A DNA stretch of 64,000 nt from JAEUIE01 sp046350055 (lineage in GTDB: Bacteria; Planctomycetota; Planctomycetia; Gemmatales; HRBIN36). Position 1 is the stretch's first letter, and each line of letters begins with the position of its first letter. Of this stretch, positions 56,365 to 64,000 are shown one piece after another. The translations under genes and the position numbers were made by a program. The stretch is from assembly GCA_046350055.1 (NCBI GenBank), contig JAXMBC010000001.1:4402001-4466000 (forward strand), given 5' to 3'. Under the pieces are notes generated by a model. That model made no database searches. It worked only from the letters and a program-made list of their open reading frames with translations, and was not told the DNA's origin.

Positions 56365-58428
56365 TCATTTCCAGACAGAACGGAGTTCGTGCACTGTCGC
56401 AAAGTGATTGGTACCGGGCGCTTTCAAACTAATGGTCTTGGGTTTGTCGGCGAAGAGATAGGGAACGGGCATGAGAATGGTATCATCAGCAATGATCTCC
56501 AGACTCGTACGATCCAGAATGACTCTGAATTGAGGGCGATCTTTCCACATTTTAGCCTTCATGCCCTCACAGCACAATTCCTTCTTGTCCACTTCGTATT
56601 CGATTTTGACGCCACGGATCTGGAGTTCCATGGTTGTGCCTGGCTCTGGTTTGAAATCAATTTGAATATCAGCCAGTTCTGCTTCTGTAGGGTCTCGCAA
56701 CAAATCATGAGATCGTATTCGGAGTGTTTCGATCTCTCGAATGGGCCGGTAGACCAGTCGGTATCCCTCCGGAGTTTGCATGTTTGTCACTTCTAATGGT
56801 GTCGACATGCATTGATTAAATGGCATTCCTGGGGTAGGTGACTGAAACCAGAACACGATAATACGACGGCTGTCGTATGGCTTTTCCATCATCTGCGGCG
56901 CGTATGTTTGCGCGGCATAGTATCCTTTGCCATAGTGTCCCTTGATGATTTTGCTGGTTGGGGAAAACACCTTGCCGTCGAATTTGCCGAACTGGTATTC
57001 CTGTGAAGCTGCGGAGAGGCACCAATCATGTGTCCACGCTACTTTGCCAGGTGCATTGGTCTGGTATAGATCGGGGCACTCAAAAAAATCAGGTACATTG
57101 CTCTGGTATGTCCACTCTTTCAAGTTGGGTGAAGTGTAGATGCTGATGTTTCGCTTCTTGTTTTCCTCGTCATACACAGCCATGACCCATTGTCTGGATT
57201 CGACATGCCAGAATATACGGGGGTCGCGACCGTTATGTTTGATCACCGGGTTCTTATCGTATTCCTTCCAGGTGCGGCCACGATCGTTGCTGTAGACGAT
57301 GCACTCGCCGCGACCCGTACTGGTGAAAGCAGCTACCATGGGGGGCTCGGTGTCAGTTCCCCAGCCCGAGGTGTTCTTGTAGTCCACTACACAACTTCCA
57401 GAAAAGACCCAATCGCCAAACTTGCGTGGATAGATGGCGACAGGTAACTCCTCCCAATGGAGCAGATCCTTGCTGACCGCATGGCCCCAGTGCATGTTGC
57501 CCCAATCCCATCCATATGGGTTATGCTGATAGAACAGGTGATATTCACCTTGATGGAACACGAGGCCATTAGGATCATTGAGCCAGCCACGACGAGATGA
57601 GAAGTGTAACTGGGGACGATGTTTCTCGTGGTACATCGGCTCCTTGCCTGGAATCTCGTTACCACAATAGATGGTCTTCAGTGCCTGAGAATCTGCGGGA
57701 AGTTTATCTGCCATCAGTGTTAACTGCTGCCCCTTCCAGGAAGAGACGTCAAGAAAGGCCCACCAGTCGGGGTCACCGTCTGCGAGCTCAATTTCCATCT
57801 GCCTGACTGTTACGCCCTGATGCATGACTGAGAGATTGCGCATTCGAGCTTTGTTTTTGACGGGTAACAGCAAGTACTTTTGTGTTACCTGGATACTCCG
57901 TTTCACATTCGATTGCGTGACAGCTTTGGCGGTGTCGCTCTGCACGATATGATCAACACAAATATGGCCCCAGCTACCCGTGTGTTGATCGACAATCTGG
58001 AGTGTGACAGTTACGCCGGCGAGTTCGGAGACATTCCAGGAATGCCATTCAAGTTCTTCAGAGCCGCCAGGCTTGTTATTGGGCCCAGTAGCGGTACGGA
58101 TCACCCTGCCATTGAAGCAGAGATTGATACAGGTTTGCCCAGGGTATTTTCCTCCGCCAATGAGGAAGTTCATGTGCTTTCGTTCAATCGTGAATGGCGG
58201 TGAGGTGAGTGTGCCTGTGCTGGCATCGCCTCCGTTGAAACTGTTGACCAGTCCCTTACCAAGGTATCCTGAGACGTGCATCTGGTTGGGCAGCGTGCCG
58301 TGCGCAGGGCCAGTGCCAAAGGCAGTGCCCGTCCTGATCCAACCGGCATAATGGGGGCCTTCAAAGTCGGCGACAACGATATCGGGACGATCTTGAGCAG
58401 TCAACAGGCAGAGAATGATGGGGAGCAT
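56365..58428 (-). CDS. Glycoside hydrolase family 32 (levanase/fructan beta-fructosidase-like)
   Basis: The 687-residue secreted enzyme has a short signal-like leader (MLPIILCLLTA). An N-terminal beta-sandwich (about 15-165) recalls carbohydrate-binding or levanase N-domains. A linker domain follows, then the five-bladed GH32 domain from about 268. The catalytic triad is visible: nucleophile D285 (WLNDPNG), transition-state D402 (GRDPRI) and acid/base E450 (FFECPD). It should hydrolyse beta-fructosides such as levan, inulin or sucrose. A C-terminal beta-sandwich starts near 560. AGGGA lies about eight bases before the ATG. It is divergent from a sugar ABC transporter and is followed after 133 bases by the giant hydrolase gene. 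Confidence 0.92.
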   Translation of the reverse strand: MLPIILCLLTAQDRPDIVVADFEGPHYAGWIRTGTAFGTGPAHGTLPNQMHVSGYLGKGLVNSFNGGDASTGTLTSPPFTIERKHMNFLIGGGKYPGQTCINLCFNGRVIRTATGPNNKPGGSEELEWHSWNVSELAGVTVTLQIVDQHTGSWGHICVDHIVQSDTAKAVTQSNVKRSIQVTQKYLLLPVKNKARMRNLSVMHQGVTVRQMEIELADGDPDWWAFLDVSSWKGQQLTLMADKLPADSQALKTIYCGNEIPGKEPMYHEKHRPQLHFSSRRGWLNDPNGLVFHQGEYHLFYQHNPYGWDWGNMHWGHAVSKDLLHWEELPVAIYPRKFGDWVFSGSCVVDYKNTSGWGTDTEPPMVAAFTSTGRGECIVYSNDRGRTWKEYDKNPVIKHNGRDPRIFWHVESRQWVMAVYDEENKKRNISIYTSPNLKEWTYQSNVPDFFECPDLYQTNAPGKVAWTHDWCLSAASQEYQFGKFDGKVFSPTSKIIKGHYGKGYYAAQTYAPQMMEKPYDSRRIIVFWFQSPTPGMPFNQCMSTPLEVTNMQTPEGYRLVYRPIREIETLRIRSHDLLRDPTEAELADIQIDFKPEPGTTMELQIRGVKIEYEVDKKELCCEGMKAKMWKDRPQFRVILDRTSLEIIADDTILMPVPYLFADKPKTISLKAPGTNHFATVHELRSVWK

Positions 58429-58443
58429 ACTTGTTTCCCTGAG

Positions 58444-58472
58444 ATACCAATGGTATATGGCAGCAGACTGCC
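58444..58472. promoter_or_regulatory. Two adjacent palindromes in the GH32/ABC divergent region
   Basis: ATACCA-a-TGGTAT (58444-58456) is a perfect 13-base palindrome. It is followed two bases later by GGCAG-caga-CTGCC (58459-58472). Both lie 16-44 bases upstream of the GH32 start, within the 130-base region shared with the divergent sugar transporter. They are candidate operator sites; the binding protein is unknown. Confidence 0.4.
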
Positions 58473-58558
58473 AGCATCATCATTTTCCAAACTGCTGCGT
58501 GACAAGACGCTCTCTAGACGGTAGAACCAATGCTCCAATCCTGTCAGGGACTGTCACC

Positions 58559-59593
58559 GTGAAAATCTACACGCTACTCGCTGCTACGATTCTTCTTGTT
58601 GTTATGGGCTGTTCTGCCAGGCCTGAGGGCAGCGCTGGTGCAGCCAGAAAGTACCGTATTGCTGTGGTGCCCAAAGGAACGACCCACGACCACTGGAAAG
58701 CAGTGCGAGCTGGTGCCTTGCAGGCAGCCCAGGAATTCGGCGATACCGAAATCCTCTGGGATGGTCCGTCGAAGGAAGATGAACGAGGCCGACAACAGGA
58801 GATCGTGGAACGCTTTGCCACCACGCCGACGGTGAATGGCATTGTCCTTGCTCCTTGCGACAAGATTACCCTTGTGGAACCTGTTAAGACATCCCTGGCC
58901 CAGAACAAGTACATCGTGCTGATCGATTCTGATCTGGAAGCCAAGCCAGAGATACAGAATCACAGTCACTATCTGGGCTATGTCGCGACCAATAACAAGC
59001 AGGGTGGAATTGAAGCAGCCAAGCGTGTGTTGGAACTGCTCAAGGACAAAACTAACCCGCGCATCATGATGATCCGCTATCAGCGAGGTTCCGAAAGTAC
59101 AGAACAGCGAGAAGCAGGATTCCGCGAAACACTACTTGCTGCCAAGGCCACCAAACCGCTCGAACTGATTGAACCCAACGATGAAGCTGGGGCAACGGTG
59201 AGTTCTGCCCAGCCGGTTGTTGAACGGCTTATGCAGAAGGAGCAGAATCTTGATGTACTGTTCATGCCGAATGAGTCATCCACTGCAGGAGCCCTGGCAG
59301 CGCTCGAAGCCCTGAACAAGATCGACAAGATCAAACTAGTCGGCTTCGACATGAGCAATACTCTCATCGAAGGTATGAAGGCGGGCAAGATACATGGGCT
59401 GGTACTGCAAGACCCGTTCGACATGGGCTACCAGTCCGTCAAGCGGATCCACGACAAACTGGCCAATAAGCCGCGTTCTGGTGACGTTGTGCTGTATACG
59501 GGCCTTGGTATGTTGACCAAAGAAAATATGAATGACCCCAAATTGAAGAACCTGTATTCGCGCCAGGATCAGGTCGTGAGCGGAAAGCAGTGA
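58559..59593 (+). CDS. Sugar ABC transporter periplasmic-binding lipoprotein (RbsB-like)
   Basis: The protein from GTG at 58559 (344 residues) has a lipoprotein leader (MKIYTLLAATILLVVMGC). Its ligand-binding domain is of the pentose/LacI type: VVPKGTTHDHWKAVRAGALQAAQEFG, GIVLAPCD, IVLIDSDLEA, LGYVATNNKQGG and KLVGFDMSN. It delivers a sugar, perhaps ribose- or fructose-like, to the RbsA/RbsC components that follow. An AGGGA motif sits about 10 bases before the GTG. The longer frame to 58415 overlaps GH32 and lacks coding character. The stop overlaps the ATPase start by one base. Confidence 0.86.
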   Translation: MKIYTLLAATILLVVMGCSARPEGSAGAARKYRIAVVPKGTTHDHWKAVRAGALQAAQEFGDTEILWDGPSKEDERGRQQEIVERFATTPTVNGIVLAPCDKITLVEPVKTSLAQNKYIVLIDSDLEAKPEIQNHSHYLGYVATNNKQGGIEAAKRVLELLKDKTNPRIMMIRYQRGSESTEQREAGFRETLLAAKATKPLELIEPNDEAGATVSSAQPVVERLMQKEQNLDVLFMPNESSTAGALAALEALNKIDKIKLVGFDMSNTLIEGMKAGKIHGLVLQDPFDMGYQSVKRIHDKLANKPRSGDVVLYTGLGMLTKENMNDPKLKNLYSRQDQVVSGKQ

Positions 59594-61083
59594 TGACAGC
59601 GAGACTTGAACTCCAGCAGGTCAGCAAACGCTTTGGCTTGACGCCTGTGCTGCGAGATGTCTCGCTCAGTGTACAGCCAGGTGAAGTGCTGGCTCTGGTC
59701 GGTGAGAATGGTGCTGGCAAGTCTACCTTGATGAAGATTCTTTCAGGAGCCTTGCAGCCTGATGCTGGTCGAATTCTGTTCGAGGGCAAGCCCTGGCAGC
59801 CTCGCGACCCGCTGGTTGCCCGACGGGCAGGCATTGCGATGGTGTATCAGGAACTCGCCCTGGCACCTCATCTCAGTGTTGAAGACAACATCATGCTTGG
59901 CATGGAAAGGCACAAGCTGGGCTGGCTGAAGCGTGCTGAGCAGCGGGCCATTGTTCATCGAGCTCTGGCTGTACTCGATCATCCAGAGCTGGATCCAAAG
60001 AAGCTGATCAAAGATCTGGGGCCAGGAGAAAGGCAACTGGTGGAACTTGCCCGAGCTCAGGCGAGTGATGCTCAGGTGGTCATTCTCGATGAACCGACCA
60101 GTTCGCTGACCCACGACGACACCGAGCGCCTGTTCGGCATCATTACCAGACTGAAGCAGCGTGGAGTCAGCCTGATCTATATCAGTCATTTTCTTGATGA
60201 GGTGAAGCGGATTGCAGATCGCTATGCAGTTCTGCGGAATGGAGAGTGCGTGACTACGGGGCGGGTGACGGGCACGTCAGTGAGCACCATCATCGAGCAG
60301 ATGATTGGCCGACCGGTGGGGGAATTGTACCCTCGTGTACCTCATGAACTGGGCGATACTGTGCTGCAGGTGACCGGATTGCAGGGTGATCCATTACCCA
60401 GGGAGACCACGTTTACCTTGCGACGGGGCGAGATCTTTGGCATCTTCGGACTCGTCGGCGCGGGCCGCACCGAGATGATGCGAACCCTCTTTGGTCTCGA
60501 GCCACAACGGCTCGGTACCATCCAGTGGAAGACACAAGTCTTGAGCAAGACGGATACCCACGGCCGACTGCATGCTGGTCTGGGACTGCTCAGCGAAGAT
60601 CGCAAGACTGAAGGCCTTAGCATCGACCAGTCGCTGGAGGAAAACCTCTCGCTCAGCAATCTTGCGCCCTATGTGAAGAGTGGCTGGCTCTCATGGACAC
60701 GCCGTCGGGCCGCCACCCAGTCATGGCTAGAGCGACTCAATGTCAGGCACCGCAGCCCAACCCAGGCCGCGTGGGAACTTAGCGGAGGTAACCAGCAGAA
60801 AGTAGCCCTCGCCCGCCTGTTCCACCAGGGGGCGGAACTGTTACTGCTTGATGAACCCACCCGCGGCGTGGACATCGGCAGTAAACAGGAAATATACCGA
60901 CTCATTGGTGAACAGGCGGCAGCAGGCAAGACGTTCATCATCGTGAGCAGTTATCTACCAGAGCTTTTTGGTATCTGTGATACACTGGCGATCATGACTC
61001 GGGGTGGTCTTTCTTCCAAACGTCCTATTACAGAGACGTCTTATGAACACGCTATGACGCTTGCGACGGCAACTGGAATATGA
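59593..61083 (+). CDS. Sugar ABC transporter ATP-binding protein (RbsA-like, two ATPase domains)
   Basis: This 496-residue protein has two fused ATPase domains. The first has Walker A GENGAGKST and Walker B ILDEPTSSL. The second has the degenerate Walker A GLVGAGRTE, signature LSGGNQQK and LLLDEPTRGVD, as normal for RbsA, XylG and MglA. It energises import through the RbsC permease. The ATG at 59593 overlaps the binding-protein stop; a GTG one codon before is also in frame. The stop overlaps the permease start by four bases (ATGA), so the three genes are tightly coupled. Confidence 0.93.
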   Translation: MTARLELQQVSKRFGLTPVLRDVSLSVQPGEVLALVGENGAGKSTLMKILSGALQPDAGRILFEGKPWQPRDPLVARRAGIAMVYQELALAPHLSVEDNIMLGMERHKLGWLKRAEQRAIVHRALAVLDHPELDPKKLIKDLGPGERQLVELARAQASDAQVVILDEPTSSLTHDDTERLFGIITRLKQRGVSLIYISHFLDEVKRIADRYAVLRNGECVTTGRVTGTSVSTIIEQMIGRPVGELYPRVPHELGDTVLQVTGLQGDPLPRETTFTLRRGEIFGIFGLVGAGRTEMMRTLFGLEPQRLGTIQWKTQVLSKTDTHGRLHAGLGLLSEDRKTEGLSIDQSLEENLSLSNLAPYVKSGWLSWTRRRAATQSWLERLNVRHRSPTQAAWELSGGNQQKVALARLFHQGAELLLLDEPTRGVDIGSKQEIYRLIGEQAAAGKTFIIVSSYLPELFGICDTLAIMTRGGLSSKRPITETSYEHAMTLATATGI

Positions 61084-62126
61084 ACATCAATACGAAATCG
61101 CCATGGCAGTCCTTGAGCATACTTGGCCCCTTCATGGGACTCGGGCTCGTCATTCTTATCTTCAGTCAACTTACTTCCATGAAAGGCACGCTTGACGACT
61201 TTCTGTCAGTAGGCAATTTCAAACTCATCGTCACACATGCAACTATCGTGGCCACGGCGGGGTTGGCTATGACCATCATCATGATCACGGGTGGCATAGA
61301 TCTTTCGGTCGGATATGTCATTTCGCTCGTCACGGTAATAATGATGATGGCGTTCCGAGGAATGGTAAACTGGATGCCTCTGGAACTGGATGCAACGGTT
61401 ACCTGGGCCGGAATCGCAGCGTTGCTGGTAGGCCTCTTAACCGGCACCATCTGTGGAATGTGCAATGGTCTAGCCATTACACGTCTGAGGGTCGTTCCGT
61501 TCGTGGCAACGCTGGCTATGCTGGGTATCGCACGTGGTGTAGGGATTTATTTCACAGATGGCAGTAGACTGAGCTTTCCCAGTGGAACATCAGCAACGGG
61601 GTGGATGCGTGCCCTGGGGGCGATTGATCCTGCTACCATTTCGCCTAATTGGGCATGGATGATTGTGCCGCCTTCGGTGTGGTCGGTACTGGTGCTTGCC
61701 ATCGTAGTGGCACTGACACTGCGCTATACAGTGCTGGGGCGCCATTGCTTCGCTATCGGTTCCAATGAAGCCACGGCTCGGTTGTGTGGAGTACGCGTGG
61801 AACGCACCAAAGTATTGCTTTATTCGCTGGCAGGTCTGCTGGTCGGCTGGGCAGGTGTATTGCAATTCTGTCGATCCAGCGCAGGTTCGCATGATGTTGC
61901 AGCTGGTATGGAGTTGAGCGTGATTGCTGCGGTTGTCATTGGTGGCGGAAGCCTCAATGGTGGCGAAGGTACAGTACTGGGCACCATCCTGGGGGCACTG
62001 ACGATAACGATTCTGGAGAATGGATGCAGTCGATTGAATCTACAGCCCGATGTCCGCTATGTCATTATTGCTGGCATCATACTTGGCGTGGCTGCCATCA
62101 ACAGTTGGCGTGTGAAGTCCAGGTAA
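61080..62126 (+). CDS. Sugar ABC transporter permease (RbsC-like)
   Basis: The 348-residue permease has about eight to ten hydrophobic helices and the family signatures ITGGIDLSVGYVISLVTVI, GMCNGLAITRLRVVPFVATLAMLGIARG and VVIGGGSLNGGEGTVLGTILGA. It belongs to the BPD_transp_2 (RbsC/XylH) group. It forms the channel for the RbsB- and RbsA-like partners encoded immediately upstream. Its stop abuts the convergent comB stop with no intervening bases, so termination must occur inside the neighbour. Confidence 0.92.
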   Translation: MNINTKSPWQSLSILGPFMGLGLVILIFSQLTSMKGTLDDFLSVGNFKLIVTHATIVATAGLAMTIIMITGGIDLSVGYVISLVTVIMMMAFRGMVNWMPLELDATVTWAGIAALLVGLLTGTICGMCNGLAITRLRVVPFVATLAMLGIARGVGIYFTDGSRLSFPSGTSATGWMRALGAIDPATISPNWAWMIVPPSVWSVLVLAIVVALTLRYTVLGRHCFAIGSNEATARLCGVRVERTKVLLYSLAGLLVGWAGVLQFCRSSAGSHDVAAGMELSVIAAVVIGGGSLNGGEGTVLGTILGALTITILENGCSRLNLQPDVRYVIIAGIILGVAAINSWRVKSR

Positions 62127-62912
62127 TCACTTACCAGGCCATAGCCTGCGTTCCAGGCCCACGGATCCAACCTCCAGGTACATCCGTTCTTTGCCATCAT
62201 ATCGTACTTCGGGGACCAGCATCAGGCGATCAACACTTGCGCACAGTGGAATGTCATTTCCGAGACCGATGGACTGCAGATGTTGTCCACCCTTGGAAAG
62301 TCGAAGAGCCTCTTCAATCAGCAGGCCATGTCCTTCGAATGTATCCCAGGCCAGGCGAGCGCTATCGTTCAGCTGCAAATCCCGTTCTGCTTGCAGTGCT
62401 GCGACGAAGGCGCCTGCCAGCAGCGTGTCTTCCAGACTGACATGACCGTTTGAACCTGCACAGAGAAAATGCAGAGGCCTGCTCTCTTCCAGCAGTGTCT
62501 CACAGACAGCACTGAAATTGACAAACCCCGCGGTCAATACTCGAGTTGCCTGTTTTGCATGAAGCAGTGCTCGCGTGCCGTTCGTCGTGGTGAATACCAG
62601 GATACATCCCTGACAACGGTCCCAGGAGTATTCCTGAGGCGAATTGCCGAGATCAAAGCCGGGAACTGCCACACCCTGTCTTTCACCACCCAGCAGAACC
62701 GTTTCGCCTGAAGCCCGCAACTCTTCAGCCAGGGTAAGGCTTGCTGGAATTTCACTTACCGGGTAGATGCTGGTGACTCCAGCATGGAACGCGTGCGCCA
62801 TGGTAGTAGTTGCACGCAGTACATCGATGACGACTGCCACACCTCCCACCAGTGACGATGCCTCGACCAGACCAGGTAACAGATGCACCTGAATCGATAC
62901 TTTGCCTGCCAT
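62127..62912 (-). CDS. comB: 2-phosphosulfolactate phosphatase (ComB family)
   Basis: The 261-residue protein matches ComB: VAVVIDVLRATTTMAHAFHAGV, LLGGERQGVAVPGFDLGNSPQEY, VFTTTNGTRALLHA and SLEDTLLAGAF. ComB dephosphorylates 2-phosphosulfolactate in coenzyme M synthesis of methanogens. Many bacteria without coenzyme M also carry it, where its substrate is uncertain. None of the other coenzyme M genes (comA, comC and so on) are here. It is convergent with the permease gene and divergent from the methyltransferase. Confidence 0.9.
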   Translation of the reverse strand: MAGKVSIQVHLLPGLVEASSLVGGVAVVIDVLRATTTMAHAFHAGVTSIYPVSEIPASLTLAEELRASGETVLLGGERQGVAVPGFDLGNSPQEYSWDRCQGCILVFTTTNGTRALLHAKQATRVLTAGFVNFSAVCETLLEESRPLHFLCAGSNGHVSLEDTLLAGAFVAALQAERDLQLNDSARLAWDTFEGHGLLIEEALRLSKGGQHLQSIGLGNDIPLCASVDRLMLVPEVRYDGKERMYLEVGSVGLERRLWPGK

Positions 62913-63053
62913 GCATTGCCTGAGTTGACACTGTTACACTCTGCATTGTATGAACGTGGCTGTGTACCATTGGAGTACTGAATGCATGGTTAACCATGCC
63001 GCACTGACACGTATTTCCAGTACAACACTATCTCACTGTCATGAGACGTCTCC

Positions 63054-64000
63054 ATGCCCGCTCGAATTGTTCTTTTGCCCCGCCGTGCCAAGCCGTTTTA
63101 TGCCCGGCATCCCTGGGTGTTTCCGGGAGCCATCGGCGAAATACAAGGCGAACCTCAAGATGGAGAGGCGGTGGAGGTCTACTCTCATGGTGGCGCCTTC
63201 ATAGCGCATGGGCTTTACAACAGCAAGTCTCGCCTCCGTGTCAGACTCTACTCCTGGCAATTTGAACAAACCATTGATGAGGAATTCTTCAGGCAGCGTC
63301 TCAGCAACGCGATTGCATTTCGCCGTGACGTACTGAAACTGGTGGGCCCCAACCTGGGCTGCAGGTTGGTTTTTTCTGAAAGCGATGGCCTCACCGGTTT
63401 GACGGTCGATCAGTTTGATCGATATCTGGTAGTGCAGTTCACAAGCCTGGGACTAGCAAAGTTTCGTGATGTCATTGTCAAACAACTTATTGAGTTGACT
63501 GCCCCCCTCGGTATCTACCTCCGAACCGAACGAGGCATCGGCGAGCAGGAGGGACTGGAACTCCAGGACGGCCTGATATGGGGAACTCTTCCAGACCATC
63601 CACTCATCATCCGCGAAACGAAGGTGCAGTTTCTGGTTAACCTCAGCGAAGGTCAGAAGACTGGCTTCTATCTTGATCAGCGTGAGAACCATCAGGCGGT
63701 GGCCAGGTATGCGCATGGCCGGCGTGTGCTGGACGCATTCAGTTACAGTGGCGGATTTGGCTTGCATGCCGCTGTACAAGGTGCGAAGGAAGTGATCTGC
63801 GTTGATGGGTCTGACAACGCGCTGGAGCTTGGCAAACAGAATGCGGATATGAATCACGTGGCTGATCGTGTGCAATTTGTTCGCAGCGATGTTTTCAAGT
63901 ATCTGGAGCAAGCTATACAGCAGAATGAGAAGTATGGGCTGATCACACTGGACCCGCCCAAGTTTGCGCGAGCGCAGGCCGCCATCGATACTGCACTCAA
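63054..64000 (+). CDS. Class I SAM-dependent rRNA methyltransferase, RlmI-like (partial)
   Basis: The gene starts at ATG 63054 and remains open at the end of the window. The 315 visible residues show an N-terminal PUA RNA-binding domain (FYARHPWVFPGAIGE) and an RlmI-type central domain (VFSESDGLTGLTVDQFDRYLVVQ). The SAM-binding methyltransferase core begins with GQKTGFYLDQRENH, RVLDAFSYSGGFGLHAA and EVICVDGS, and reaches the catalytic motif LDPPKFAR. Homologues methylate a cytosine of 23S rRNA at C5; the exact site is inferred. It is preceded by a 141-base region with no other feature. Confidence 0.88.
   Translation, partial: MPARIVLLPRRAKPFYARHPWVFPGAIGEIQGEPQDGEAVEVYSHGGAFIAHGLYNSKSRLRVRLYSWQFEQTIDEEFFRQRLSNAIAFRRDVLKLVGPNLGCRLVFSESDGLTGLTVDQFDRYLVVQFTSLGLAKFRDVIVKQLIELTAPLGIYLRTERGIGEQEGLELQDGLIWGTLPDHPLIIRETKVQFLVNLSEGQKTGFYLDQRENHQAVARYAHGRRVLDAFSYSGGFGLHAAVQGAKEVICVDGSDNALELGKQNADMNHVADRVQFVRSDVFKYLEQAIQQNEKYGLITLDPPKFARAQAAIDTAL

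Overview
The window comes from a planctomycete chromosome, most likely a member of the Gemmatales/Gemmataceae. The evidence is lineage-typical protein families: two DUF1501 proteins, a DUF1549/DUF1553 protein with a planctomycete cytochrome motif, a PVC-type heme-binding beta-propeller protein, a secreted protein carrying the N-terminal LEDRTVP motif, and two modules pairing a TIGR02999-like ECF sigma factor with a Ser/Thr kinase. Base composition looks moderate by eye; I did not compute it. I see no tRNA, rRNA, CRISPR array or insertion sequence. No gap longer than about 300 bases lacks a gene once the 29-codon gene at 3290-3379 is counted. The longest empty stretches are about 220 bases, at 3380-3606 and 39138-39360.

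Layout. 1-16 kb: a secreted cytochrome-like protein, an LptB-type ATPase, DUF1415, a tiny Lys-rich protein, a Gfo/Idh/MocA oxidoreductase, AspC, a DUF1501 protein, a three-PAS hybrid histidine kinase, an RNase HI, an orphan membrane-fusion adaptor, a PfkB kinase and a beta-propeller di-heme cytochrome. 16-23 kb: a DUF1553/DUF1501 pair, an FHA-GAF-sigma54 activator and a solute-binding lipoprotein. 22.8-35 kb: two paralogous ECF sigma/kinase modules. The first kinase is interrupted by an in-frame amber codon. Between the modules lie a predicted seven-bladed surface protein, the remnant of a matrixin-like protease domain, a Gly/Tyr/Ser-rich secreted protein and a SnoaL-like protein. 35-45 kb: on the minus strand, RNase E/G with a huge insertion, DUF2344, and a complete regulatory phosphorelay (EI, HPr, EIIA-Ntr) with HPF; then xerC on the plus strand. 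45-51 kb: a TPR protein, a sirtuin and several unrecognised secreted or membrane proteins. 51-62 kb: a probable sugar-use locus in which a GH32 fructan hydrolase and a giant heme/hydrolase fusion are divergent from a ribose-type ABC transporter. 62-64 kb: ComB and an RlmI-like methyltransferase that runs off the end.

How the genes work together. The EI-HPr-EIIA set has no sugar permease nearby and so is probably regulatory. The GH32 enzyme and the ABC importer plausibly degrade and import fructo-oligosaccharides; the giant esterase/heme fusion follows in the same direction. The two ECF/kinase modules share sigma-70-type promoters, gene spacing and start context, which indicates duplication of the whole module followed by damage to one kinase. 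The most notable leads are this amber-interrupted kinase with its matched near-leaderless promoters, the split S1 domain of RNase E, and the heme/tandem-hydrolase fusion in which one hydrolase lacks its nucleophile.
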